This document shows positions 8,301-23,000 of a stretch of DNA of 64,000 nt, one piece after another; positions within the stretch are counted from its first letter, which is position 1; each line of letters starts with the position of its first letter. The notes below the pieces were generated by a model. The model worked only from the letters and a program-made list of their open reading frames with translations, was not told where the DNA came from and ran no database searches. Both the position numbers and the translations under genes were made by a program. The stretch is from Hydractinia symbiolongicarpus (taxonomy: Eukaryota > Cnidaria > Hydrozoa > Anthoathecata > Hydractiniidae): assembly GCF_029227915.1 (NCBI RefSeq), contig NC_079885.1:18673001-18737000 (forward strand). The letters are read 5' to 3'.

Positions 8301-9150
8301 GAGCGTCCTCTACGAACGGACACACTGGCAAGCGGCACACCACAAGCAAAGGTTAAGTCGGCTCGAAGGCACAACAGGTCGCGCCGACTTACGACAACTC
8401 TGGGCTTTCTTCAGTTCACGCACAAATCTTTCGCCTTTTACTAAAGATTTTCGTGGAGAAGGCCAAAACGATGAGTATATAGACGATTTTTTTACTGTCT
8501 CGCTTCGGCGGGACGATCACTAGTCTAAATGAAAAAACGTGCAGGAGGCCATACGCGGGCCTATCTCTCATCTCGCTCACAGAGACTTGGTAAGCACGGT
8601 CCACTCAATGGCTTTCCAAATGCGAAGAGTGAAGGCCACAGACGGCAGGGGTTGAGCCAAGGGCCTTTCGGCCGTATCCCGCTCACAAGTTTTTTTTTTT
8701 TTTTAGCAGAATAATATATACGAGCTAATCAAAATCGGCTCGAGGAAAGAAATAAAGTTCAGAGACAACCAAAGGAGTCGAACTGCAGTAGAAACAAACT
8801 AGATGTAACGCAAGCCACTAGTACGACGTATTGCCTACAGGGACCACACTCTCCGAGACAGCGAACGCAACTTCCTAGTGATTCACGCGAACGCACTGAA
8901 CTAGGTGATGTAGATCAGAAAGGTGAAAGTCCTTGTGTCAAGTCTACACCTCACGATGCAGCACCTTTTAAGCGTCCTCTACGAACGGACACACTGGCAA
9001 GCGGCACACCACAAGCAAAGATTAAGTCGGCTCGAAGGCACAACAGGTCGCGCCGACTTACGACAACTCTGGGCTTTCTTCAGTTCACGCACAAATCTTT
9101 CGCCTTTTACTAAAGATTTCCGTGGAGAAGGCCAAAACGATGAGTATATA
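5360..9150 (+). repeat. Dimeric higher-order repeat, units 9-14
   Basis: Units 9, 11 and 13 share CTTTTGAGCG (instead of TTTTAAGCG) and GGCCACAGAC (instead of GGCCGCAGAC), while units 10, 12 and 14 carry the common forms. The true period here is therefore two units, about 1,337 bp. Most units in this block also have TATATA rather than TACATA in the leader. Confidence 0.8.
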
Positions 9151-12100
9151 GACGATTTTTCTACTGTCTCGCTTCGGCGGGACGATCACTAGTCTAAATG
9201 AAAAAACGTGCAGGAGGCCATACGCGGGCCTATCTCTCATCTCGCTCACAGAGACTTGGTAAGCACGGTCCACTCAATGGCTTTCCAAATGCGAAGAGTG
9301 AAGGCCGCAGACGGCAGGGGTTGAGCCAAGGGCATTTCGGCCGTATCCCGCTCACAAGTTTTTTTTTTTTTAGCAGAATAATACATACGAGCTAATCAAA
9401 ATCGGCTCGAGGAAAGAAATAAAGTTCAGAGACAACCAAAGGAGTCGAACTGCAGTAGAAACAAACTAGATGTAACGCAAGCCACTAGTACGACGTATTG
9501 CCTACAGGGACCACACTCTCCGAGACAGCGAACACAACTTCCTAGTGATTCACGCGAACGCACTGAACTAGGTGATGTAGATCAGAAAGGTGAAAGTCCT
9601 TGTGTCAAGTCTACACCTCACGATGCAGCACCTTTTAAGCGTCCTCTACGAACGGACACACTGGCAAGCGGCACACCACAAGCAAAGGTTAAGTCGGCTC
9701 GAAGGCACAACAGGTCGCGCCGACTTACGACAACTCTGGGCTTTCTTCAGTTCACGCACAAATCTTTCGCCTTTTACTAAAGATTTCCGTGGAGAAGGCC
9801 AAAACGATGAGTATATAGACGATTTTTCTACTGTCTCGCTTCGGCGGGACGATCACTAGTCTAAATGAAAAAACGTGCAGGAGGCCATACGCGGGCCTAT
9901 CTCTCATCTCGCTCACAGGGACTTGGTAAGCACGGTCCACTCAATGGCTTTCCAAATGCGAAGAGTGAAGGCCGCAGACGGCAGGAGTTGAGCCAAGGGC
10001 CTTTTGGCCGTATCCCGCTCACAAGTTTTTTTTTTTTAGCAGAATAATACATACGAGCTAATCAAAATCGGCTCGAGGAAAGAAATAAAGTTCAGAGACA
10101 ACCAAAGGAGTCGAACTGCAGTAGAAACAAACTAGATGTAACGCAAGCCACTAGTACGACGTATTGCCTACAGGGACCACACTCTCCGAGACAGCGAACG
10201 CAACTTCCTAGTGATTCACGCGAACGCACTCAACTAGGTGATGTAGATCAGAAAGGTGAAAGTCCTTGTGTCAAGTCTACACCTCACGATGCAGCACCTT
10301 TTAAGCGTCCTCTACGAACGGACACACTGGCAAGCGGCACACCACAAGCAAAGGTTAAGTCGGCTCGAAGGCACAACAGGTCGCGCCTACTTACGACAAC
10401 TCTGGGCTTTCTTCAGTTTACGCACAAATCTTTCGCCTTTTACTAAAGATTTCCGTGGAGAAGGCCAAAACGATGAGTATATAGACGATTTTTCTACTGT
10501 CTCGCTTCGGCGGGACGATCACTAGTCTAAATGAAAAAACGTGCAGGTGGCCATACGCCGGCCTATCTCTCATCTCGCTCACAGAGACTTGGTAAGCACG
10601 GTCCACTCAATGGCTTTCCAAATGCGAAGAGTGAAGGCCGCAGACGGCAGGGGTTGAGCCAAGAGCCTTTCGGCCGTATCCCGCTCACAAGTTTTTTTTT
10701 TTTTTAGCAGAATAATACATACGAGCTAATCAAAATCGGCTCGAGGAAAGAAATAAAGTTCAGAGACAACCAAAGGAGTCGAACTGCAGTAGAAACAAAC
10801 TAGATGTAACGCAAGCCACTAGTACGACGTATTGCCTACAGGGACCACACTCTCCGAGACAGCGAACGCAACTTCCTAGTGATTCACGCGAACGCACTCA
10901 ACTAGGTGATGTAGATCAGAAAGGTGAAAGTCCTTGTGTCAAGTCTACACCTCACGATGCAGCACCTTTTAAGCGTCCTCTACGAACGGACACACTGGCA
11001 AGCGGCACACCACAAGCAAAGGTTAAGTCGGCTCGAAGGCACAACAGGTCGCGCCGACTTACGACAACTCTGGGCTTTCTTCAGTTCACGCACAAATCTT
11101 TCGCCTTTTACTAAAGATTTCCGTGGAGAAGGCCAAAACGATGAGTATATAGACGATTTTTCTACTGTCTCGCTTCGGCGGGACGATCACTAGTCTAAAT
11201 GAAAAAACGTGCTGGAGGCCATACGCCGCCCTATCTCTCATTTCGCTCACAGAGACTTGGTAAGCACGGTCCACTCAATGGCTTTCCAAATGCGAAGAGT
11301 GAAGGCCGCAGACGGCAGGGGTTGAGCCAAGGGCCTTTCGGCCGTATCCCGCTCACAAGTTTTTTTTTTTTTTAGCAGAATAATACATACGAGCTAATCA
11401 AAATCGGCTCGAGGAAAGAAATAAAGTTCAGAGACAACCAAAGGAGTCGAACTGCAGTAGAAACAAACTAGATGTAACGCAAGCCACTAGTACGACGTAT
11501 TGCCTACAGGGACCACACTCTCCGAGACAGCGAACGCAACTTCCTAGTGATTTACGCGAACGCACTCAACTAGGTGATGTAGATCAGAAAGGTGAAAGTC
11601 CTTGTGTCAAGTCTACACCTCACGATGCAGCACCTTTTAAGCGTCCTCTACGAACGGACACACTGGCAAGCGGCACACCACAAGCAAAGGTTAAGTCGGC
11701 TCGAAGGCACAACAGGTCGCGCCGACTTACGACAACTCTGGGCTTTCTTCAGTTCACGCACAAATCTTTCGCCTTTTACTAAAGATTTCCGTGGAGAAGG
11801 CCAAAACGATGAGTATATAGACGATTTTTCTACTGTCTCGCTTCGGCGGGACGATCACTAGTCTAAATGAAAAAACGTGCAGGAGGCCATACGCCGCCCT
11901 ATCTCTCATCTCGCTCACAGAGACTTGGTAAGCACGGTCCACTCAATGGCTTTCCAAATGCGAAGAGTGAAGGCCGCAGACGGCAGGGGTTGAGCCAAGG
12001 GCCTTTCGGCCGTATCCCGCTCACAAGTTTTTTTTTTTTTTTAGCAGAATAATACATACGAGCTAATCAAAATCGGCTCGAGGAAAGAAATAAAGTTCAG

Positions 12101-14049
12101 AGACAACCAAAGGAGTCGAACTGCAGTAGAAACAAACTAGATGTAACGCAAGCCACTAGTACGACGTATTGCCTACAGGGACCACACTCTCCGAGACAGC
12201 GAACGCAACTTCCTAGTGATTCACGCGAACGCACTCAACTAGGTGATGTAGATCAGAAAGGTGAAAGTCCTTGTGTCAAGTCTACACCTCACGATGCAGC
12301 ACCTTTTAAGCGTCCTCTACGAACGGACACACTGGCAAGCGGCACACCACAAGCAAAGGTTAAGTCGGCTCGAAGGCACAACAGGTCGCGCCGACTTACG
12401 ACAACTCTGGGCTTTCTTCAGTTCACGCACAAATCTTTCGCCTTTTACTAAAGATTTCCGTGGAGAAGGCCAAAACGATGAGTATATAGTCGATTTTTCT
12501 ACTGTCTCGCTTCGGCGGGACGATCACTAGTCTAAATGAAAAAACGTGCAGGAGGCAATACGCGGGCATATCTCTCATCTCGCTCACAGAGACTTGGTAA
12601 GCACGGTCCACTCAATGGCTTTTCAAATGCGAAGAGTGAAGGCCGCAGACGGCAGGGGTTGAGCCAAGGGCCTTTCGGCCGTATCCCGCTCACAAGTCTT
12701 TTTTTTTTTTAGCAGAATAATACATACGAGCTAATCAAAATCGGCTCGAGGAAAGAAATAAAGTTCAGAGACAACCAAAGGAGTCGAACTGCAGTAGAAA
12801 CAAACTAGATGTAACGCAAGCCACTAGTACGACGTATTGCCTGCAGGGACCACACTCTCCGAGACAGCGAACGCAACTTCCTAGTGATTCACGCGAACGC
12901 ACTCAACTAGGTGATGTAGATCAGAAAGGTGAAAGTCCTTGTGTCAAGTCTACACCTCACGATGCAGCACCTTTTAAGCGTCCTCTACGAACGGACACAC
13001 TGGCAAGCGGCACACCACAAGCAAAGGTTAAGTCGGCTCGAAGGCACAACAGGTCGCGCCGACTTACGACAACTCTGGGCTTTCTTCAGTTTACGCACAA
13101 ATCTTTCGCCTTTTACTAAAGATTTCCGTGGAGAAGGCCAAAACGATGAGTATATAGACGATTTTTCTACTGTCTCGCTTCGGCGGGACGATCACTAGTC
13201 TAAATGAAAAAACGTGCAGGAGGCCATACGCGGGCCTATCTCTCATCTCGCTCACAGAGACTTGGTAAGCACGGTCCACTCAATGGCTTTCCAAATACGA
13301 AGAGTGAAGGCCGCAGATGGCAGGGGTTGAGCCAAGGGCCTTTCGGCCGTATCCCGCTCACAAGTCTTTTTTTTTTTTTAGCAGAATAATACATACGAGC
13401 TAATCAAAATCGGCTCGAGGAAAGAAATAAAGTTCAGAGACAACCAAAGGAGTCGAACTGCAGTAGAAACAAACTAGATGTAACGCAAGCCACTAGTACG
13501 ACGTATTGCCTGCAGGGACCACACTCTCCGAGACAGCGAACGCAACTTCCTAGTGATTCACGCGAACGCACTCAACTAGGTGATGTAGATCAGAAAGGTG
13601 AAAGTCCTTGTGTCAAGTCTACACCTCACGATGCAGCACCTTTTAAGCGTCCTCTACGAACGGACACACTGGCAAGCGGCACACCACAAGCAAAGGTTAA
13701 GTCGGCTCGAAGGCACAACAGGTCGCGCCGACTTACGACAACTCTGGGCTTTCTTCAGTTTACGCACAAATCTTTCGCCTTTTACTAAAGATTTCCGTGG
13801 AGAAGGCCAAAACGATGAGTATATAGACGATTTTTCTACTGTCTCGCTTCGGCGGGACGATCACTAGTCTAAATGAAAAAACGTGCAGGAGGCCATACGC
13901 GGGCCTATCTCTCATCTCGCTCACAGAGACTTGGTAAGCACGGTCCACTCAATGGCTTTCCAAATACGAAGAGTGAAGGCCGCAGATGGCAGGGGTTGAG
14001 CCAAGGGCCTTTCGGCCGTATCCCGCTCACAAGTTTTTTTTTTTTTTTA

Positions 14050-17000
14050 GCAGAATAATACATACGAGCTAATCAAAATCGGCTCGAGGAAAGAAATAAA
14101 GTTCAGAGACAACCAAAGGAGTCGAACTGCAGTAGAAACAAACTAGATGTAACGCAAGCCACTAGTACGACGTATTGCCTACAGGGATCACACTCTCCGA
14201 GACAGCGAACGCAACTTCCTCGTGATTCACGCGAACGCACTCAACTAGGTGATGTAGATCAGAAAGGTAAAAGTCCTTGTGTCAAGTCTACACCTCACGA
14301 TGCAGCACCTTTTAAGCGTCCTCTACGAACGGACACACTGGCAAGCGGCACACCACAAGCAAAGGTTAAGTCGGCTCGAAGGCACAACAGGTCGCGCCGA
14401 CTTACGACAACTCTGGGCTTTCTTCAGTTCACGCACAAATCTTTCGCCTTTTACTAAAGATTTCCGTGGAAAAGGCCAAAACGATGAGTATATAGACGAT
14501 TTTTCTACTGTCTCGCTTCGGCGGGACGATCACTAGTCTAAATGAAAAAACGTGCAGGAGGCCATACGCGGGCCTATCTCTCATCTCGCTCACAGAGACT
14601 TGGTAAGCACGGTCCACTCAATGGCTTTCCAAATGCGAAGAGTGAAGGCCGCAGACGGCAGGGGTTGAGCCAAGGGCCTTTCGGCCGTATCCCGCTCACA
14701 AGTTTTTTTTTTTTTTTAGCAGAATAATACATACGAGCTAATCAAAATCGGCTCGAGGAAAGAAATAAAGTTCAGAGACAACCAAAGGAATCGAACTGCA
14801 GTAGAAACAAACTAGATGTAACGCAAAACACTAGTACGACGTATTGCCTACAGGGACCACACTCGCCGACACAGCGAACGCAACTTCCTAGTGATTCACG
14901 CGAACGCACTGAACTAGGTGATGTAGATCAGAAAGGTGAAAGTCCTTGTGTCAAGTCTACACCTCACGATGCAGCACCTTTTAAGCGTCCTCTACGAACG
15001 GACACACTGGCAAGCGGCACACCACAAGCAAAGGTTAAGTCGGCTCGAAGGCACAACAGGTCGCGCCGACTTACGACAACTCTGGGCTTTCTTCAGTTCA
15101 CGCACAAATCTTTCGCCTTTTACTAAAGATTTCCGTGGAGAAGGCCAAAACGATGAGTATATAGACGATTTTTCTACTGTCTCGCTTCGGCGGGACGATC
15201 ACTAGTCTAAATGAAAAAACGTGCAGGAGGCCATACGCGGGCCTATCTCTCATCTCGCTCACAGAGACTTGGTAAGCACGGTCCACTCAATGGCTTTCCA
15301 AATGCGAAGAGTGAAGGCCGCAGACGGCAGGGGTTGAGCCAAGGGCCTTTCGGCCGTATCCCGCTCACAAGTTTTTTTTTTTTTAGCAGAATAATACATA
15401 CGAGCTAATCAAAATCGGCTCAAGGAAAGAAATAAAGTTCAGAGACAACCAAAGGAGTCGAACTGCAGTAGAAAAAAACTTGATGTAACGCAAGCCACTA
15501 GTACGACGTATTGCCTACAGGGACCACACTCTCCGAGACAGCGAACGCAACTTCCTAGTGATTCACGCGAACGCACTCAACTAGGTGATGTAGATCAGAA
15601 AGGTAAAAGTCCTTGTGTCAAGTCTACACCTCACGATGCAGCACCTTTTAAGCGTCCTCTACGAACGGACACACTGGCAAGCGGCACACCACAAGCAAAG
15701 GTTAAGTCGGCTCGAAGGCACAACAGGTCGCGCCGACTTACGACAACTCTGGGCTTTCTTCAGTTCACGCACAAATCTTTCGCCTTTTACTAAAGATTTC
15801 CGTGGAAAAGGCCAAAACGATGAGTATATAGACGATTTTTCTACTGTCTCGCTTCGGCGGGACGATCACTAGTCTAAATGAAAAAACGTGCAGGAGGCCA
15901 TACGCGGGCCTATCTCTCATCTCGCTCACAGAGACTTGGTAAGCACGGTCCACTCAATGGCTTTCCAAATGCGAAGAGTGAAGGCCGCAGACGGCAGGGG
16001 TTGAGCCAAGGGCCTTTCGGCCGTATCCCGCTCACAAGTTTTTTTTTTTTTTTAGCAGAATAATACATACGAGCTAATCAAAATCGGCTCGAGGAAAGAA
16101 ATAAAGTTCAGAGACAACCAAAGGAATCGAACTGCAGTAGAAACAAACTAGATGTAACGCAAAACACTAGTACGACGTATTGCCTACAGGGACCACACTC
16201 GCCGACACAGCGAACGCAACTTCCTAGTGATTCACGCGAACGCACTGAACTAGGTGATGTAGATCAGAAAGGTGAAAGTCCTTGTGTCAAGTCTACACCT
16301 CACGATGCAGCACCTTTTAAGCGTCCTCTACGAACGGACACACTGGCAAGCGGCACACCACAAGCAAAGGTTAAGTCGGCTCGAAGGCACAACAGGTCGC
16401 GCCGACTTACGACAACTCTGGGCTTTCTTCAGTTCACGCACAAATCTTTCGCCTTTTACTAAAGATTTCCGTGGAGAAGGCCAAAACGATGAGTATATAG
16501 ACGATTTTTCTACTGTCTCGCTTCGGCGGGACGATCACTAGTCTAAATGAAAAAACGTGCAGGAGGCCATACGCGGGCCTATCTCTCATCTCGCTCACAG
16601 AGACTTGGTAAGCACGGTCCACTCAATGGCTTTCCAAATGCGAAGAGTGAAAGCCGCAGACGGCAGGGGTTGAGCCAAGGGCCTTTCGGCCGTATCCCGC
16701 TCACAAGTTTTTTTTTTTTTAGCAGAATAATACATACGAGCTAATCAAAATCGGCTCAAGGAAAGAAATAAAGTTCAGAGACAACCAAAGGAGTCGAACT
16801 GCAGTAGAAACAAACTTGATGTAACGCAAGCCACTAGTACGACGTATTGCCTACAGGGACCACACTCTCCGAGACAGCGAACGCAACTTCCTAGTGATTC
16901 ACGCGAACGCACTCAACTAGGTGATGTAGATCAGAAAGGTGAAAGTCCTTGTGTCAAGTCTACACCTCACGATGCAGCACCTTTTAAGCGTCCTCTACGA

Positions 17001-17200
17001 ACGGACACACTGGCAAGCGGCACACCACAAGCAAAGGTTAAGTCGGCTCGAAGGCACAACAGGTCGCGCCGACTTACGACAACTCTGGGCTTTCTTCAGT
17101 TTACGCACAAATCTTTCGCCTTTTACTAAAGATTTCCGTGGAGAAGGCCAAAACGATGAGTATATAGACGATTTTTCTACTGTCTCGCTTCGGCGGGACG
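14050..17200 (+). repeat. Dimeric higher-order repeat, units 22-26
   Basis: Units 23 and 25 share CAAAACACTAG, CGCCGACACAG and GGAATCGAAC, whereas units 22 and 24 share GGTAAAAGTCC and GGAAAAGGCC. The alternation gives a two-unit period of 1,336 bp. Confidence 0.8.
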
Positions 17201-20059
17201 ATCACTAGTCTAAATGAAAAAACGTGCAGGAGGCCATACGCGGGCCTATCTCTCATCTCGCTCACAGAGACTTGGTAAGCACGGTCCACTCAATGGCTTT
17301 CCAAATGCGAAGAGTGAAGGCCGCAGACGGCAGGGGTTGAGCCAAGGGCCTTTCGGCCGTATCCCGCTCACAAGTTTTTTTTTTTTTTTAGCAGAATAAT
17401 ATATACGAGCTAATCAAAATCGGCTCGAGGAAAGAAATAAAGTTCAGAGACAGCCAAAGGAGTCGAACTGCAGTAGACACAAACTAGATGTAACGCAAGC
17501 CCCTAGTACGACGTATTGCCTACAGGGACCACACTCTCCGAGACAGCGAACGCAACTTCCTAGTGATTCACGCGAACGCACTGAACTAGGTGATGTAGAT
17601 CAGAAAGGTGAAAGTCCTTGTGTCAAGTCTACACCTCACGATGCAGCACCTTTTAAGCGTCCTCTACGAACGGACACACTGGCAAGCGGCACACCACAAG
17701 CAAAGGTTAAGTCGGCTCGAAGGCACAACAGGTCGCGCCGACTTACGACAACTCTGGGCTTTCTTCAGTTCACGCACAAATCTTTCGCCTTTTACTAAAG
17801 ATTTCCGTGGAGAAGGCCAAAACGATGAGTATATAGACGATTTTTCTACTGTCTCGCTTCGGCGGGACGATCACTAGTCTAAATGAAAAAACGTGCAGGA
17901 GGCCATACGCGGGCCTATCTCTCATCTCGCTCACAGAGACTTGGTAAGCACGGTCCACTCAATGGCTTTCCAAATGCGAAGAGTGAAGGCCGCAGACGGC
18001 AGGGGTTGAGCCAAGGGCCTTTCGGCCGTATCCCGCTCACAAGTTTTTTTTTTTTTTTAGCAGAATAATACATACGAGCTAATCAAAATCGGCTCGAGGA
18101 AAGAAATAAAGTTCAGAGACAACCAAAGGAGTCGAACTGCAGTAGAAACAAACTAGATGTAACGCAAGCCACTAGTACGACGTATTGCCTACAGGGACCA
18201 CACTCTCCGAGACAGCGAACGCAACTTCCTAGTGATTCACGCGAACGCACTCAACTAGGTGATGTAGATCAGAAAGGTGAAAGTCCTTGTGTCAAGTCTA
18301 CACCTCACGATGCAGCACCTTTTAAGCGTCCTCTGCGAACGGACACACTGGCAAGCGGCACACCACAAGCAAAGGTTAAGTCGGCTCGAAGGCACAACAG
18401 GTCGCGCCGACTTACGACAACTCTGGGCTTTCTTCAGTTCACGCACAAATCTTTCGCCTTTTACTAAAGATTTCCGTGGAGAAGGCCAAAACGATGAGTA
18501 TATAGACGATTTTTCTACTGTCTCGCTTCGGCGGGACGATCACTAGTCTAAATGAAAAAACGTGCAGGAGGCCATACGCGGGCCTATCTCTCATCTCGCT
18601 CACAGAGACTTGGTAAGCACGGTCCACTCAATGGCTTTTCAAATGCGAAGAGTGAAGGCCGCAGACGGCAGGGGTTGAGCCAAGGGCCTTTCGGCCGTAT
18701 CCCGCTCACAAGTTTTTTTTTTTTTTTAGCAGAATAATACATACGAGCTAATCAAAATCGGCTCGAGGAAAGAAATAAAGTTCAGAGACAACCAAAGGAG
18801 TCGAACTGCAGTAGAAACAAACTAGATGTAACGCAAGCCACTAGTACGACGTATTGCCTACAGGGACCACACTCTCCGAGACAGCGAACGCAACTTCCTA
18901 GTGATTCACGCGAACGCACTCAACTAGGTGATGTAGATCAGAAAGGTGAAAGTCCTTGTGTCAAGTCTACACCTCACGATGCAGCACCTTTTAAGCGTCC
19001 TCTACGAACGGACACACTGGCAAGCAGCACACCACAAGCAAAGGTTAAGTCGGCTCGAAGGCACAACAGGTCGCGCCGACTTACGACAACTCTGGGCTTT
19101 CTTCAGTTTACGCACAAATCTTTCGCCTTTTACTAAAGATTTCCGTGGAGAAGGCCAAAACGATGAGTATATAGACGATTTTTCTACTGTCTCGCTTCGG
19201 CGGGACGATCACTAGTCTAAATGAAAAAACGTGCAGGAGGCCATACGCGGGCCTATCTCTCATCTCGCTCACAGAGACTTGGTAAGCACGGTCCACTCAA
19301 TGGCTTTCCAAATGCGAAGAGTGAAGACCGCAGACGGCAGGGGTTGAGCCAAGGGCCTTTCGGCCGTATCCCGCTCACAAGTTTTTTTTTTTTTTTAGCA
19401 GAATAATATATACGAGCTAATCAAAATCGGCTCGAGGAAAGAAATAAAGTTCAGAGACAACAAAAGGAGTCGAACTGCAGTAGAAACAAACTAGATGTAA
19501 CGCAAGCCCCTAGTACGACGTATTGCCTACAGGGACCACACTCTCCGAGACAGCGAACGCAACTTCCTAGTGATTCACGCGAACGCACTGAACTAGGTGA
19601 TGTAGATCAGAAAGGTGAAAGTCCTTGTGTCAAGTCTACACCTCACGATGCAGCACCTTTTAAGCGTCCTCTACGAACGGACACACTGGCAAGCGGCACA
19701 CCACAAGCAAAGGTTAAGTCGGCTCGAAGGCACAACAGGTCGCGCCGACCTACGACAACTCTGGGCTTTCTTCAGTTTACGCACAAATCTTTCGCCTTTT
19801 ACTAAAGATTTCCGTGGAGAAGGCCAAAACGATGAGTATATAGACGATTTTTCTACTGTCTCGCTTCGGCGGGACGATCACTAGTCTAAATGAAAAAACG
19901 TGCAGGAGGCCATACGCGGGCCTATCTCTCATCTCGCTCACAGAGACTTGGTAAGCACGGTCCACTCAATGGCTTCCCAAATGCGAAGAGTGAAGGCCGC
20001 AGATGGCAGGGGTTGAGCCAAGGGCCTTTCGGCCGTATCCCGCTCACAAGTTTTTTTTT

Positions 20060-23000
20060 TTTTTTAGCAGAATAATACATACGAGCTAATCAAAATCGGC
20101 TCGAGGAAAGAAATAAAGTTCAGAGACAACCAAAGGAGTCGAACTGCAGTAGAAACAAACTAGATGTAACGCAAGCCACTAGTACGACGTATTGCCTACA
20201 GGGATCACACTCTCCGAGACAGCGGACGCAACATCCTAGTGATTCACGCGAACGCACTCAACTAGGTGATGTAGATCAGAAAGGTGAAAGTCCTTGTGTC
20301 AAGTCTACACCTCACGATGCAGCACCTTTTAAGCGTCCTCTACGAACGGACACAGTGGCAAGCGGCACACCACAAGCAAAGGTTAAGTCGGCTCGAAGGC
20401 ACAACAGGTCGCGCCGACTTACGACAACTCTGGGCTTTCTTCAGTTCACGCACAAATCTGTCGCCTTTTACTAAAGATTTCCGTGGAAAAGGCCAAAACG
20501 ATGAGTATATAGACGATTTTTCTACTGTCTCGCTTCGGCGGGACGATCACTAGTCTAAATGAAAAAACGTGCAGGAGGCCATACGCGGGCCTATCTCTCA
20601 TCTCGCTCACAGAGACTTGGTAAGCACGGTCCACTCAATGGCTTTCCAAATGCGAAGAGTGAAGGCCGCAGACGGCAGGGGTTGAGCCAAGGGCCTTTCG
20701 GCCGTATCCCGCTCACAAGTTTTTTTTTTTTTAGCAGAATAATACATACGAGCTAATCAAAATCGGCTCGAGGAAAGAAATAAAGTTCAGAGACAACCAA
20801 AGGAATCGAACTGCAGTAGAAACAAACTAGATGTAACGCAAAACACTAGTACGACGTATTGCCTACAGGGACCACACTCGCCGACACAGCGAACGCAACT
20901 TCCTAGTGATTCACGCGAACGCACTGAACTAGGTGATGTAGATCAGAAAGGTGAAAGTCCTTGTGTCAAGTCTACACCTCACGATGCAGCACCTTTTAAG
21001 CGTCCTCTACGAACGGACACACTGGCAAGCGGCACACCACAAGCAAAGGTTAAGTCGGCTCGAAGGCACAACAGGTCGCGCCGACTTACGACAACTCTGG
21101 GCTTTCTTCAGTTCACGCACAAATCTTTCGCCTTTTACTAAAGATTTCCGTGGAGAAGGCCAAAACGATGAGTATATAGACGATTTTTCTACTGTCTCGC
21201 TTCGGCGGGACGATCACTAGTCTAAATGAAAAAACGTGCAGGAGGCCATACGCGGGCCTATCTCTCATCTCGCTCACAGAGACTTGGTAAGCACGGTCCA
21301 CTCAATGGCTTTCCAAATGCGAAGAGTGAAAGCCGCAGACGGCAGGGGTTGAGCCAAGGGCCTTTCGGCCGTATCCCGCTCACAAGTTTTTTTTTTTTTT
21401 AGCAGAATAATACATACGAGCTAATCAAAATCGGCTCGAGGAAAGAAATAAAGTTCAGAGACAACCAAAGGAGTCGAACTGCAGTAGAAACAAACTAGAT
21501 GTAACGCAAGCCACTAGTACGACGTATTGCCTACAGGGACCACACTCTCCGAGACAGCGAACGCAACTTCCTAGTGATTCACGCGAACGCACTCAACTAG
21601 GTGATGTAGATCAGAAAGGTGAAAGTCCTTGTGTCAAGTCTACACCTCACGATGCAGCACCTTTTAAGCGTCCTCTACGAACGGACACACTAGCAAGCGG
21701 CACACCACAAGCAAAGGTTAAGTCGGCTCGAAGGCACAACAGGTCGCGCCGACTTACGACAACTCTGGGCTTTCTTCAGTTCACGCACAAATCTGTCGCC
21801 TTTTACTAAAGATTTCCGTGGAAAAGGCCAAAACGATGAGTATATAGACGATTTTTCTACTGTCTCGCTTCGGCGGGACGATCACTAGTCTAAATGAAAA
21901 AACGTGCAGGAGGCCATACGCGGGCCTATCTCTCATCTCGCTCACAGAGACTTGGTAAGCACGGTCCACTCAATGGCTTTCCAAATGCGAAGAGTGAAGG
22001 CCGCAGACGGCAGGGGTTGAGCCAAGGGCCTTTCGGCCGTATCCCGCTCACAAGTTTTTTTTTTTTTTAGCAGAATAATACATACGAGCTAATCAAAATC
22101 GGCTCGAGGAAAGAAATAAAGTTCAGAGACAACCAAAGGAATCGAACTGCAGTAGAAACAAACTAGATGTAACGCAAAACACTAGTACGACGTATTGCCT
22201 ACAGGGACCACACTCGCCGACACAGCGAACGCAACTTCCTAGTGATTCACGCGAACGCACTGAACTAGGTGATGTAGATCAGAAAGGTGAAAGTCCTTGT
22301 GTCAAGTCTACACCTCACGATGCAGCACCTTTTAAGCGTCCTCTACGAACGGACACACTGGCAAGCGGCACACCACAAGCAAAGGTTAAGTCGGCTCGAA
22401 GGCACAACAGGTCGCGCCGACTTACGACAACTCTGGGCTTTCTTCAGTTCACGCACAAATCTTTCGCCTTTTACTAAAGATTTCCGTGGAGAAGGCCAAA
22501 ACGATGAGTATATAGACGATTTTTCTACTGTCTCGCTTCGGCGGGACGATCACTAGTCTAAATGAAAAAACGTGCAGGAGGCCATACGCGGGCCTATCTC
22601 TCATCTCGCTCACAGAGACTTGGTAAGCACGGTCCACTCAATGGCTTTCCAAATGCGAAGAGTGAAGGCCGCAGACGGCAGGGGTTGAGCCAAGGGCCTT
22701 TCGGCCGTATCCCGCTCACAAGTTTTTTTTTTTTTAGCAGAATAATACATACGAGCTAATCAAAATCGGCTCGAGGAAAGAAATAAAGTTCAGAGACAAC
22801 CAAAGGAGTCGAACTGCAGTAGAAACAAACTAGATGTAACGCAAGCCACTAGTACGACGTATTGCCTACAGGGACCACACTCTCCGAGACAGCGAACGCA
22901 ACTTCCTAGTGATTCACGCGAACGCACTCAACTAGGTGATGTAGATCAGAAAGGTGAAAGTCCTTGTGTCAAGTCTACACCTCACGATGCAGCACCTTTT